From positions 40,871 to 104,870 of the forward strand of contig DXIS01000039.1 of assembly GCA_019112735.1 (NCBI GenBank): 64,000 nt of DNA, read 5' to 3'. A program made the position numbers and the translations under genes. This DNA is from Candidatus Mediterraneibacter guildfordensis (GTDB lineage Bacteria; Bacillota; Clostridia; Lachnospirales; Lachnospiraceae). The notes below the pieces were generated by a model that searched no databases, was not told the DNA's origin, and saw only the letters and a list, made by a program, of their open reading frames with translations. Positions 30,391 to 39,250 of this stretch are shown here, in pieces; the first letter of the stretch is position 1; every line of letters begins with the position of its first letter.

Positions 30391-31386
30391 ATGGCGAAAA
30401 AAGGGCTTTTATATATCCTGACGGCTGCGCTGATGATGGGCGCATTGACAGGGTGCAAGCAGAATGTCGGCACGCCCGAGGACAATGCTGTTGTGGAGGA
30501 ACCGGAAGAAAATGATGACGTGCAGACGAACCGTCTGTTCGGTTTCAGCGGCGCGGACCTGTCGGACCCGTTCTGTGAAGTGATCAAAGATTCGGTTTCC
30601 GTATCGCTGGAAGAGCAGGGCGACCGAATCCTGGTCAGAGATGCGGCGAAAGATGCCGGAACGCAGGCAGAGCAGATCCGGGAGATGATCGACGCGGGGG
30701 CTGAGGCGGTTTTCCTGATCCCGGCGGATCCGGTGGAGATCACCCCTGCGCTGGAGAGCCTGAAGGAAGCGGAGATACCGGTCATCAATCTTGATATCCG
30801 GGTACAGGATACAGGACTGACGGATGCGTATATCGGGGCGGATAATTACAGCGCCGGAGCATACTGCGCAGAGGACCTGATCCGGCGTATGCCGGACGGC
30901 GGAACGGTCGGGATCATTGAATGCACGGGAAACAGTTCTGTTGCGGAACGGATCAATGGCTTTGAAGAATCCATACAGAATGCAGGATTTGAAATTAAAG
31001 GCCGGATCAATACCGCGCCGGATGATGAGGCGGGACTGAAAAGGGAACTGCTTTCCATGTTTGATGACGAACAGTCGCCGGATGCACTGATGTGCGGGGA
31101 CGACAGGATGGCGCTCATTGTGATGGAAGCACTCCGGACTTCCGGGCGGAGTGATATTATCGTATACAGCGTCGGCGGATCGCCGGCTGTGAAAAGCGCG
31201 CTGAAGGAAACGGATTCCGCGCTTGCGGGGATCGGGGCGCTCTCCCCGATCAATATGGGAAAGACTGCAGTTAAGACGGCATCGGCGCTTCTGGCAGACG
31301 GTGCGTACGAACCTGAGATCTATGTTGAAACGTTCTTTATCGACAGGGAAAATATAGACATGTATGGAACAGACGGCTGGCAGTAG
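30391..31386 (+). CDS. Sugar-type substrate-binding lipoprotein (RbsB/LacI fold)
   Basis: A 331-residue lipoprotein with signal peptide MAKKGLLYILTAALMMGALTGC. The mature part has the type I periplasmic binding fold: FGFSGADLSDPFCEVIKDS, AEQIREMIDAGAEAVFLIPAD, IPVINLDIRV, AYIGADNYSAGAYCAEDL and VGGSPAVKSALKE, as in ribose- or AI-2-binding proteins. No permease or ATPase is adjacent, so it is an orphan binding protein or part of a sensing pathway. ATG 30391 is chosen for the signal peptide and the GGGAG site. The next gene, 14 bases on, is a GH13-type protein. Confidence 0.85.
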   Translation: MAKKGLLYILTAALMMGALTGCKQNVGTPEDNAVVEEPEENDDVQTNRLFGFSGADLSDPFCEVIKDSVSVSLEEQGDRILVRDAAKDAGTQAEQIREMIDAGAEAVFLIPADPVEITPALESLKEAEIPVINLDIRVQDTGLTDAYIGADNYSAGAYCAEDLIRRMPDGGTVGIIECTGNSSVAERINGFEESIQNAGFEIKGRINTAPDDEAGLKRELLSMFDDEQSPDALMCGDDRMALIVMEALRTSGRSDIIVYSVGGSPAVKSALKETDSALAGIGALSPINMGKTAVKTASALLADGAYEPEIYVETFFIDRENIDMYGTDGWQ

Positions 31387-31400
31387 GAAAGGAACGGAAA

Positions 31401-33275
31401 ATGAAGAAAATACAGGGCAGACCACAGCCTTTCGGGGCATATGTTGAAAATGGAAAAGTAAATTTTGCAGTGCAGGTACCGGCGGGGAAGAAGTGCGAGG
31501 TGCTCCTCTACCGCGCGGGAAAGCAGGAACCCCGGTACAGGTTCGAGATGCCGGAGGAGGAAGGGATCGGTGAAGTGCGGTTCCTTGCAGTCGAAGGCAT
31601 AGCGGCTGAGAAATTCGAATATAATTTTATGATCGATGATGAAGTGTATGTCGATCCGTATGTAAAGGAAATCGCAGGGAAGAGACAGTTCGGGAAAACG
31701 CATGCGGCATCCCCGGAGCGGCTCACCCCGGCAGAACTGGCGGAGATGACGGAAGCTTCAGGCCGGCTGCCGGTCCAGGACCGCCCGGAACGGCAGGAGG
31801 AGCAGAACCATCAGATCCGCGGGAAACTGGTATCTGCGGAATATGACTGGCAGGGGGATAAAAGGCTTCACATCCCGTGGAATGAAGTGATCGCCTACAG
31901 TCTCCATGTCCGCGGGTTCACAAAGCACCGTTCCTCGAAAGTGCCGCACAAGGGAACTTTTCAGGGTGTGATCGAGAAGATCCCCTACCTGAAGGAACTG
32001 GGGATCAATCAGATCCAGTGCATGCCGGTATACGAGTTTGATGAATGCGCGAAAGAGAAACTGAATTACTGGGGATACGGACCGGCCTATTTCTTTGCGC
32101 CGAAAGAATCTTATGCAGCGGGACGCTCAGCGGTCCACGAGCTGAAGGATATGGTGCGCGCCTGTCACAGTGCGGGCATCGAAGTGGTGCTGGAGATGCC
32201 GTTTGCCTCGGATACGGCTCCGCAGACAGCGCTGGAGTGCCTGCGGTTTTATATGATGGAATATCACATTGACGGATTTGTGGTCAACCCGTATGCGGTG
32301 CCGTGGGACATGCTCAGCAATGACCCGTTCCTGAAGGATATCAAGCTCATCCGTAAGGATGATGAATTCCAGAATGTTATGCGCCGGTTTTTAAAAGGCG
32401 ATGAAAATATGGTGAATGATGTGATCCGTGAACTCTGCCGCCATTCTTCCGCGGACGGGAAGTGCAATTATATTACGGCGCAGACCGGATTTACCCTGTG
32501 GGACCTGGTATCCTATGACGGGAAGCACAACGAGGCGAACGGGGAGAACAATGCGGACGGCCCGGATTACAACTTCAGCTGGAACTGCGGCGCGGAGGGC
32601 CCGAGCCGGAAGAAAGCTGTCCTGAACCTGAGGAAGAACCAGGTAAAGAATGCACTGTTCCTTCTCCTTACCGCCCAGGGCACGCCGTGCCTGCTGGCGG
32701 GCGATGAGTTTTACAATACCCAGCACGGGAATAATAATGTATACTGTCAGGATAATGAGACGTCCTGGGTGGACTGGAGCAGACTGAAGTCTGATGATTC
32801 GCTGTTCCGGTTTGTGAAAGGGCTGATCGCTTTCAGGAAGAAGTATCCGTGCCTCCACAGAAAAGAGGAGCTCCAGGGACTGGACCGGTGCGCATGCGGC
32901 ATGCCGGATGTATCCTGGCACGGGGAGCATGCGTGGCGCGTGCAGGCGGATGTGGCCAGCCGCCAGCTGGGCGTTCTGTATGCCGGCACAGATACAGGGA
33001 CGGAGAACTGCTTTATCGCTTATAATATGCACTGGCTTGCGCATACCTATGCGCTTCCGTCTCCGGGGAAAGACCGGAAATGGTGCCTGGCCGGAGATAC
33101 AGCGAGAGGGATGCTTGAGACGCCGGAGGACCTGGCGGAGCAGAAGAGCATTGACCTTACATTCCGCAGTGTCTCGGTTCTGGTGAGCGCGCCGTGTGAA
33201 AAGAAGGAAGAAAAGAAAAAGAGCCGTCCGCGGCGCAGGAAGATCACAGGTGAGGATGGTCAGGATAAGAAATGA
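31401..33275 (+). CDS. Isoamylase/GlgX-like GH13 protein, catalytic residues lost
   Basis: A 624-residue protein with an N-terminal beta domain (FGAYVENGKVNFAVQVPAG), a GH13 barrel and a C-terminal beta domain. Similarity to glycogen debranching enzymes is clear: YSLHVRGFTKH, LNYWGYGPAYFFAPKESYA, KHNEANGE, SWNCGAEG, GTPCLLAGDEF. The active site is not kept: the nucleophile Asp in the GFRFD motif is Asn296 (GFVVNPY), the acid Glu motif (LIAEPWD) reads KLIRKDD, and the HD of region IV is Gln361-Thr362. It ends in a Lys/Arg-rich tail. It is probably a carbohydrate-binding or regulatory pseudoenzyme. It lies between an orphan binding protein and a DUF5662 gene. Confidence 0.8.
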   Translation: MKKIQGRPQPFGAYVENGKVNFAVQVPAGKKCEVLLYRAGKQEPRYRFEMPEEEGIGEVRFLAVEGIAAEKFEYNFMIDDEVYVDPYVKEIAGKRQFGKTHAASPERLTPAELAEMTEASGRLPVQDRPERQEEQNHQIRGKLVSAEYDWQGDKRLHIPWNEVIAYSLHVRGFTKHRSSKVPHKGTFQGVIEKIPYLKELGINQIQCMPVYEFDECAKEKLNYWGYGPAYFFAPKESYAAGRSAVHELKDMVRACHSAGIEVVLEMPFASDTAPQTALECLRFYMMEYHIDGFVVNPYAVPWDMLSNDPFLKDIKLIRKDDEFQNVMRRFLKGDENMVNDVIRELCRHSSADGKCNYITAQTGFTLWDLVSYDGKHNEANGENNADGPDYNFSWNCGAEGPSRKKAVLNLRKNQVKNALFLLLTAQGTPCLLAGDEFYNTQHGNNNVYCQDNETSWVDWSRLKSDDSLFRFVKGLIAFRKKYPCLHRKEELQGLDRCACGMPDVSWHGEHAWRVQADVASRQLGVLYAGTDTGTENCFIAYNMHWLAHTYALPSPGKDRKWCLAGDTARGMLETPEDLAEQKSIDLTFRSVSVLVSAPCEKKEEKKKSRPRRRKITGEDGQDKK

Positions 33276-33835
33276 AAGCGCTGCAGCATTTTAATACAAT
33301 AACAAAACATAAGATCCTGGTGATGAAAGAGTGTTTCCGCGTAGGCCTGTACCGGCAGGGGCTGCTCCACGACCTGTCGAAGTACAGCCCGTCGGAATTC
33401 CTGGTGGGCTGCCGGTATTATCAGGGGACGAGAAGCCCGAATAACGCGGAGCGCGAAGACCGGGGATATTCATCTGCCTGGCTTCACCATAAAGGCAGAA
33501 ACAAACATCACTATGAATACTGGATCGACTACAGCGGAGACGGGGAGCGGATGCTCGCCGGCATGAAGATGCCGGTCCGCTATGTGGTGGAAATGTTCCT
33601 GGACCGCATTGCAGCCAGCAGAGTCTACAAAGGGGACGCATATAAGGACAGCGATCCGCTGGAGTATTATCTGGGCGGAAAAGCCGGTGATATGATGCAT
33701 CCCGAGACAAGAGCGCTTCTTGAGAAACTGCTGTACATGCTGGCTGAACAGGGGAAAGAGCGGACGTACCGCTATATCAGGCAGCGGGTGCTGAGGCAGA
33801 AATGCCGGCGCCGGCATCATTCGGGTTGCTGTTAA
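33272..33835 (+). CDS. DUF5662 family protein, HD-like
   Basis: A 187-residue cytosolic protein I place in DUF5662 from memory. The His/Asp motifs GLLHDLSKYSPSEF and AWLHHKGRNKHHYEYW recall metal-binding HD-domain phosphohydrolases, but no activity is known to me. It ends with a basic, Cys/His-containing tail (RRRHHSGCC). The ATG overlaps the stop of the GH13 gene (ATGA), so translation is coupled. Confidence 0.7.
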   Translation: MKALQHFNTITKHKILVMKECFRVGLYRQGLLHDLSKYSPSEFLVGCRYYQGTRSPNNAEREDRGYSSAWLHHKGRNKHHYEYWIDYSGDGERMLAGMKMPVRYVVEMFLDRIAASRVYKGDAYKDSDPLEYYLGGKAGDMMHPETRALLEKLLYMLAEQGKERTYRYIRQRVLRQKCRRRHHSGCC

Positions 33836-33850
33836 TATTGAATTCCTTTT

Positions 33851-33877
33851 CAGCGCCGGTGCTATCCGGCGCTGTTT
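33851..33877 (+). terminator. Terminator-like hairpin after the DUF5662 gene
   Basis: CAGCGCCGG, loop TGCTAT, CCGGCGCTG, then TTTG. Nine perfect GC-rich pairs; short T-run. Confidence 0.65.
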
Positions 33878-33916
33878 GAGTATGGGGACAAAGAGGCAGA
33901 AAGGAGATACAGACAG

Positions 33917-34555
33917 ATGATCGTATATATTGTCCGGCACGGCGAGACGGACTGGAACCGGGTGCGTCGTGTGCAGGGACATACGGATATAGAACTGAAT
34001 GATTACGGGAGAAAACTGGCGGAAGAGACGGCGGAAGGGATGAAGGAGATCCATCTGGACCTGTGCTTTACAAGCCCGTTGAAGCGGGCAAAAGAAACGG
34101 CGCTGATCGTGCTCGGTGACAGACAGATCCCGGTGTATGACGAGCCCCGGATCGAAGAGATCAGCTTCGGCAGATATGAAGGGGTCAGGATCGGCGGGGA
34201 GGATGAAGACAGCCGGGCATTCGGACGGTTCTTCTCTGATACGGCGCATTATGAAGCCCCGGCCGACGGGGAGACGGTCCGTCAGCTGTACGAACGGACC
34301 GGGGACTTCCTTCACGAACTGGAGACGAGGAAGGATCTGAAAGATAAAAGCATTCTTGTATCCACCCACGGCGCGGCGATGACCGCCCTCTTAAACCGGA
34401 TCAAAGGGAACCTGTCCGTGGAACATTTCTGGAAGGATGAAGTGCCGCCGAACTGTTCGGTAACGATGGTGCGCATTGAAAACGGAAAAACGGAGATCCT
34501 GAAAGAAGGCGTGATCTTTTATAAAGAACAGGTGAAAAAGTGGAAGACCGTATGA
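33917..34555 (+). CDS. Histidine phosphatase family protein (PhoE/CobC-like)
   Basis: A 212-residue phosphoglycerate-mutase-like phosphatase. The RHG motif is VRHGETDWN at residues 7-15, with the second arginine region TSPLKRAKETA and the late catalytic His in STHGAAMTAL. Such enzymes hydrolyse varied small phosphoesters, so the substrate is open. AAAGGAG precedes the ATG. The nuclease gene follows after 42 bases. Confidence 0.88.
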   Translation: MIVYIVRHGETDWNRVRRVQGHTDIELNDYGRKLAEETAEGMKEIHLDLCFTSPLKRAKETALIVLGDRQIPVYDEPRIEEISFGRYEGVRIGGEDEDSRAFGRFFSDTAHYEAPADGETVRQLYERTGDFLHELETRKDLKDKSILVSTHGAAMTALLNRIKGNLSVEHFWKDEVPPNCSVTMVRIENGKTEILKEGVIFYKEQVKKWKTV

Positions 34556-34597
34556 TACAATAAGAACAGGACGAATACAGAAAAGGCGGGTGACATT

Positions 34598-36211
34598 ATG
34601 AAACTGACATTTGTAGGAGCAGCCCATGAAGTGACGGGCAGCTGTCATTTCCTCCAGGCGGCGGGAAAGAATATCCTGATCGACTGCGGGATGGAGCAGG
34701 GGCCGGATCTCTATGAGAATCCGGGGCTTCCGGTCGCGGCCACGGAAGTGGATTACGTATTTCTGACCCATGCCCATATCGATCATTCCGGCATGCTCCC
34801 CAGACTTGCGAAAGAAGGATTCAAAGGACAGATCTTTACCACATTTGCCACCGCGGATCTGTGCAATATCATGCTCCGCGACAGCGCGCACATCCAGGAG
34901 TTTGAGGCGGAGTGGCGCAACCGGAAGGGCAGGCGTGCAGGAAAACCGGAGTATGAGCCGGTGTACGTGATGCAGGACGCCCTGGATGCCATCAATCTGC
35001 TGGTGCCCTGTCAGTACGGGGAGCGGATCAGCATCTGCGAGGGGATCGATATCCGTTTTACGGACGTGGGACATCTGCTCGGCTCTGCCAGCATCGAGGT
35101 GTGGGCGACCGAGGGCGATGTGACGAAGAAGCTGGTATTTTCCGGAGATGTGGGAAATATCGACCAGCCGATCATTAAGGATCCGAGCTACACGACGGCA
35201 GCGGATTATGTGGTGGTGGAGTCCACCTACGGCGACCGGATCCACACGGCGGAGAAGCCGGATTATATCGGTGAATTTACAAGGATCATTAAAGAGACAT
35301 TTGACCGGGGCGGCAATGTGGTCATTCCGTCCTTTGCCGTGGGCAGGACCCAGGAGATGCTGTATTTCATCCGTGAGATCAAGGAGAAGGATCTCCTGCC
35401 GGAATACCGGGATTTTGAGGTGTATCTGGACAGCCCGCTGGCCATCGAGGCGACGAAGATCTTTACCATGAACATGCGGGACTGCTTTGACAAGGAGGCT
35501 CTGGAACTGGTGGATGCGGGAATTAACCCGCTGGTGTTCCCCGGTCTTCACACCTCCACCACAAGCGATGAGTCAAAGATGATCAATTTTATCGAGAAAC
35601 CGAAAGTGATCATTTCCGCTTCCGGAATGTGCGACGCGGGGCGGATCCGCCACCATCTGAAGCACAATCTGTGGCGGCCCGAATGTACGGTCCTCTTTGT
35701 CGGCTATCAGGCGGTCGGGACACTGGGACGCCGGCTGATGGAAGGGGAGAAGAATATCAAGCTCTTCGGTGAGGATATCGAAGTGCACGCCAGGATCGAA
35801 AGTCTCCACGGTGTCAGCGGCCATGCGGATATGAACGGCCTGCTGAAATGGATCGGCGCTTTCCGGACGCCCATTGAGCGGGTCTTTGTGGTCCATGGCG
35901 AGGATACGGTGACGGACCGGTTCGCGGAGACGGTCACGGAGAAATTCGGTTATGATGCACTGGCGCCCTACCCGTGCTGCGAGGTGGATCTGCTGGCCAA
36001 TGAAGTGGTCAGCGAGGGCGTGCGCATCCCGGTCAAGGCGAAGAAACCGGCCCAGAAACGGGCGGATACAGCGTTTGAGCGTCTGATGGCGGCCGGACGC
36101 CGGCTGCTGGATGTGATCAGCCGGAATGAAGGACTGTCCAATAAGGACAAGGCGAAATTCGAGACGCAGATCAATAACCTGGCAGATAAATGGGACGATG
36201 TCAAGGAGTAA
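34598..36211 (+). CDS. Beta-CASP metallo-beta-lactamase RNA exonuclease
   Basis: A 537-residue protein of the RNA-processing MBL family (CPSF73/YsH1-like, RNase-type). The zinc motif HxHxDH is HAHIDHSG with His58, His60, Asp62 and His63. The beta-CASP domain shows PSFAVGRTQEMLYF, LDSPLAIEAT and ISASGMCDAGRIRHH, and the C-terminal RMMBL motif GVSGHADMNGLL is present. It likely degrades or matures RNA in the cytosol. A C-terminal helical extension of about 60 residues follows the MBL core. Confidence 0.9.
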   Translation: MKLTFVGAAHEVTGSCHFLQAAGKNILIDCGMEQGPDLYENPGLPVAATEVDYVFLTHAHIDHSGMLPRLAKEGFKGQIFTTFATADLCNIMLRDSAHIQEFEAEWRNRKGRRAGKPEYEPVYVMQDALDAINLLVPCQYGERISICEGIDIRFTDVGHLLGSASIEVWATEGDVTKKLVFSGDVGNIDQPIIKDPSYTTAADYVVVESTYGDRIHTAEKPDYIGEFTRIIKETFDRGGNVVIPSFAVGRTQEMLYFIREIKEKDLLPEYRDFEVYLDSPLAIEATKIFTMNMRDCFDKEALELVDAGINPLVFPGLHTSTTSDESKMINFIEKPKVIISASGMCDAGRIRHHLKHNLWRPECTVLFVGYQAVGTLGRRLMEGEKNIKLFGEDIEVHARIESLHGVSGHADMNGLLKWIGAFRTPIERVFVVHGEDTVTDRFAETVTEKFGYDALAPYPCCEVDLLANEVVSEGVRIPVKAKKPAQKRADTAFERLMAAGRRLLDVISRNEGLSNKDKAKFETQINNLADKWDDVKE

Positions 36212-36299
36212 AAGTTTATAAAATTTCCGCATAAGCAGAATATGATGCCGGCATGGTGAGAATCATTCTAAGTAGAAAATGCTTAGGAGGATTCTTGCG

Positions 36300-37082
36300 A
36301 TGTCGGTGAATAAGGTTGAACTGTGCGGGGTAAATACATCAAAGCTCCCGCTTCTGAAGGAAGAGGAAAAGGAGCAGCTCCTGGAGCGGATCCAGGCGGG
36401 CGATGAGGAGGCAAGGGAGACTTATATCAAAGGGAACCTGAGGCTGGTGCTGAGTGTGATCAGGCGGTTTGAGAGCAGCAGTGAGAATGCGGACGACCTG
36501 TTTCAGATCGGCTGCGTGGGACTGATGAAAGCGGTGGATCATTTTGACCCGTCCCGGATGGTGAAGTTCTCCACCTACGCGGTGCCCATGATCATCGGTG
36601 AGATCCGCCGATATCTGAGGGACAACAGCCCGATCCGGGTGAGCCGGTCGCTTCGGGACACGGCGTACAAGGCAATCTATGCCAGAGAAGGGTATATCCG
36701 GCAGCATATGAAGGAGCCTACAGTCCAGGAGATCGCCGATGAGATCGGGATCGCCAAAGAGGATGTGGTCTTTGCCATGGACGCCATCCAGAGCCCCATG
36801 AGCCTGCAGGAGCCGGTGTACAGCGATGGCGGCGACACGCTGTATGTGATGGATCAGGTAAGCGACAAGAAGAATAAAGAAGACAACTGGGTGGAGGAAC
36901 TTTCCCTGGAGGCCGCCATGGAGCGGCTCAATGAGCGGGAACGCCGCATCATCCGCCTGCGTTTCTTCGAAGGCCGGACGCAGATGGAGGTGGCGGATCA
37001 GATCCGGATCTCTCAGGCCCAGGTAAGCCGGCTAGAGAAGAATGCGCTCCGGACGATGCGGAAATATCTGCTCGGGGAGTAG
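36300..37082 (+). CDS. sigG: Forespore-specific RNA polymerase sigma factor SigG
   Basis: A 260-residue sporulation sigma factor. The N-terminus VNKVELCGVNTSKLPLL is almost diagnostic of SigG (anti-sigma CsfB/SpoIIAB contact region), followed by region 2 (GNLRLVLSVIRRF, DLFQIGCVGLMKAVDHFD), region 3 and region 4 (AMERLNERERRIIRLRFF ... QAQVSRLEKNALRTM). ATG 36300 has TTAGGAGG 9 bases upstream. CATTCTA at 36264-36270 matches the -10 of SigF/SigG promoters, which would allow autoregulation, but a good -35 is not evident. It is not next to spoIIGA-sigE as in Bacillus. Confidence 0.93.
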   Translation: MSVNKVELCGVNTSKLPLLKEEEKEQLLERIQAGDEEARETYIKGNLRLVLSVIRRFESSSENADDLFQIGCVGLMKAVDHFDPSRMVKFSTYAVPMIIGEIRRYLRDNSPIRVSRSLRDTAYKAIYAREGYIRQHMKEPTVQEIADEIGIAKEDVVFAMDAIQSPMSLQEPVYSDGGDTLYVMDQVSDKKNKEDNWVEELSLEAAMERLNERERRIIRLRFFEGRTQMEVADQIRISQAQVSRLEKNALRTMRKYLLGE

Positions 37083-37100
37083 AAGAGAAAGGAACAGACA

Positions 37101-37772
37101 ATGTACAAAGCATGCATATTTGACCTGGACGGAACACTGACAGATACACTGGATTCCCTGGAGTATTCTGTGAATGAAACGATGAAAGAGACCGGGATGC
37201 GCCCCATCACAAAAGAACAGTGCCGGGCCTTTGTCGGGAACGGGGCGAAAGTGCTGATCGAGAAAGCGCTCCGGGCTTCAGGCGATGAGGAACTGGCGCA
37301 TTTTGACGAGGCGTTTTCGGCGTATCAGAGGATATTTGACGCCAACTGCACCTACAAAGTAAAGCCCTATCCGGGCGTGCCGATGCTCCTTGGCGAGATG
37401 AAAAAGACAGGGATGAAGCTCGGCGTCCTCTCCAATAAACCGGATAAACAGGCGGTTCATGTGGTGGCGGATATTTTCGGCCGGGATACCTTTGACAGTG
37501 TTCACGGACAGCGGGACGGCATCCCGCGGAAACCGGATCCCGCGCCCCTGCTGGCGCTGGCAAAAGAGCTGGGCGCAGAGCCGGCGGAAGTCCTCTATAT
37601 CGGGGATTCAGAAGTGGATGTCGCGACCGGCAGGGCGGCGCAGATGGATACGATCGCCGTATCCTGGGGATTCCGGAGCAGAGAGGAACTAAAGTCGGCC
37701 GGGGCGGACCGGATCGCGGATACAGAGGATGAGATCCTGCAGATCATAAAGAACAGGAGGGATGACGGATGA
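37101..37772 (+). CDS. HAD hydrolase, phosphoglycolate phosphatase-like
   Basis: A 223-residue haloacid-dehalogenase-type phosphatase. Motif I is FDLDGTLTDTLDS (nucleophile Asp8), motif II lies in LGVLSNKPDK, and motif IV in YIGDSEVDVATGRAAQMDTI. The helical cap between residues 15 and 85 is of the Gph/PgmB type. Substrate is probably a small sugar phosphate or phosphoglycolate. It overlaps the next small gene by four bases (ATGA). Confidence 0.88.
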   Translation: MYKACIFDLDGTLTDTLDSLEYSVNETMKETGMRPITKEQCRAFVGNGAKVLIEKALRASGDEELAHFDEAFSAYQRIFDANCTYKVKPYPGVPMLLGEMKKTGMKLGVLSNKPDKQAVHVVADIFGRDTFDSVHGQRDGIPRKPDPAPLLALAKELGAEPAEVLYIGDSEVDVATGRAAQMDTIAVSWGFRSREELKSAGADRIADTEDEILQIIKNRRDDG

Positions 37773-38032
37773 GTAATTACAGTGAAGCGTGCCTGAAAGT
37801 ATTTCTGAGAGACCAGGAACAGCTTTTTGATGAGCCTGTTGCAGAGACCCTGGAGGAGGCGGAGGCTTTCCTTGAGGACTGTATGGCGGTGGTGGTGGAT
37901 TCCATTGATGAAGTCCGGGAATACTTTGAGGAAGAGGGCGTGGATGTGGACGGCCTGGGACCGGATGACCTGGAGGAGGCGTCAGAAGTATTCGCCCTTC
38001 CGGACGGGAAATACCTTATCGTAGAAGGATAG
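37769..38032 (+). CDS. Small acidic protein of unknown function
   Basis: An 87-residue cytosolic protein with about one third acidic residues. It contains two short strands and helices (AVVVDSIDEVREYFEE, EASEVFALPDGKYLIVE). I do not recognise a family. It is coupled by an ATGA overlap to the HAD phosphatase gene and closed by a terminator, so it is probably produced together with that enzyme. Confidence 0.65.
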   Translation: MSNYSEACLKVFLRDQEQLFDEPVAETLEEAEAFLEDCMAVVVDSIDEVREYFEEEGVDVDGLGPDDLEEASEVFALPDGKYLIVEG

Positions 38033-38044
38033 GACAGACGTGAA

Positions 38045-38076
38045 GAAAGCCGCAGGTCAGTGTACTGCGGCTTTTT
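38045..38076. terminator. Bidirectional terminator between convergent genes
   Basis: GAAAGCCGCAG, loop GTCAGTGTA, CTGCGGCTTTTTC. It ends the plus-strand operon and overlaps the last codons and stop of the minus-strand gene. Confidence 0.8.
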
Positions 38077-38488
38077 CCACGGCATCCCGGACCGCATCCA
38101 GGATGATCTGGGAGGTGTACGGCGTATCTTCCGGCAGGGCAATGTCGTCGAGCGACTGGGAATCATAGATCTGCTCCGCGATCTCCTCGATGGCCGGCTG
38201 GATCAGCGGGAACATGGCGGTGACGGTCTCATCCAGATTGGAGAAGCGGATGGAATTGATCCGGTTCTGGTCCACGGCAACCTCCACTTCCAGATTCGTG
38301 TTGTTGAGTGTGAGGGTGGATGTATAGATCCCCGGCGTATACTGCCGGTCTGTTTTTTGCTGCTGTCCTTTGTCGGGCCGGAACATAATGACGAGGAGAA
38401 TGATCAGGACGATGCCAAGGGCCGCGAATACGGCGGTATATATGATCTCCTTCATGTGCAGGACGATGATCTTGGTTCTGGAACTCAT
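38057..38488 (-). CDS. Membrane-anchored FMN-binding-domain-like protein
   Basis: A 143-residue protein with one N-terminal membrane helix (TAVFAALGIVLIILLVIMF) and an exported domain of about 95 residues. The pattern YTPGIYTSTLTLNNTNLEVEV followed by INSIRFSN and a closing helix resembles FMN-binding domains of the RnfG/NqrC type. The usual SGAT flavinylation motif is not seen; the corresponding place reads PYTSQIILDAV. GGGAGGTC precedes the ATG. Flavin binding is unproven. Confidence 0.6.
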   Translation of the reverse strand: MSSRTKIIVLHMKEIIYTAVFAALGIVLIILLVIMFRPDKGQQQKTDRQYTPGIYTSTLTLNNTNLEVEVAVDQNRINSIRFSNLDETVTAMFPLIQPAIEEIAEQIYDSQSLDDIALPEDTPYTSQIILDAVRDAVEKAAVH

Positions 38489-38586
38489 AGAGTGACCTCC
38501 CGGTTGGATTGGCTGCCGGTTGTACGGCGGTCTGCTTTTTTATTAAGTGTATGACCGGAAAAAGAGAAATATTCATGGTTTTGGTG

Positions 38587-38615
38587 GTGACAAAGCGACG
38601 GGGATACGGTAAAAT
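38587..38615 (+). promoter_or_regulatory. Putative promoter of pth-mfd
   Basis: GTGACA, 17-base spacer, TAAAAT, about 40 bases before pth. Confidence 0.4.
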
Positions 38616-38654
38616 AATCTGCGGCCGCTTACGCGGCGGGAAGGAAGAGTTAAA

Positions 38655-39233
38655 ATGTATATAATCGCAGGACTGGGCAATCCGGACCGGCAGTATGAAG
38701 GGACCCGGCACAATGCCGGCTTCGATGTTATAGACCGGATCGCAGATAAATACAATATAGCAGTAGATACAAAAAAGCACCGGGCGCTGATCGGGAAAGG
38801 CGTCATAGAAGGCCGGAAGGTCATTCTGGCCAAGCCCCAGACTTACATGAACCTGAGCGGGGAGAGCATCCGGAGCATGGCGGATTACTACAAGATCGAT
38901 CCGGAGCATGAACTGGTGGTGATCTATGACGATATTAATCTGGAACCGGGACAGCTCCGGATCCGGGAGAAAGGCAGCGCCGGCGGACACAATGGCATCA
39001 AGAATATCATTGCCTGCCTGGGGACCCAGGTGTTCCCGAGGATCCGTGTGGGCGTCGGGGAGAAGCCGTCCAGATATGACCTGGCGGACTATGTCCTGGG
39101 ACATTTCTCCAAAGCGGAAAAGGAAATGATGGCGGAGGGCTATGACCACGCGGCGGATGCGGCGGCCATGATCCTTGCCGGGCGCACCGGCGACGCCATG
39201 AGTAAATATAACCGGAAGAAGCGGGAAGAATAA
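38655..39233 (+). CDS. pth: Peptidyl-tRNA hydrolase
   Basis: A 192-residue esterase that frees tRNA from stalled peptidyl-tRNA. The signature GLGNPDRQYEGTRHNAGFD holds Asn9 and catalytic His19. KPQTYMNLSGES, VIYDDINLEPG and GGHNGIKNII are all present. GGAAGAG lies before the ATG. mfd starts 17 bases after its stop, the usual pth-mfd pair of Firmicutes. Confidence 0.97.
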   Translation: MYIIAGLGNPDRQYEGTRHNAGFDVIDRIADKYNIAVDTKKHRALIGKGVIEGRKVILAKPQTYMNLSGESIRSMADYYKIDPEHELVVIYDDINLEPGQLRIREKGSAGGHNGIKNIIACLGTQVFPRIRVGVGEKPSRYDLADYVLGHFSKAEKEMMAEGYDHAADAAAMILAGRTGDAMSKYNRKKREE

Positions 39234-39250
39234 CCGGAAGGGGACGGACT

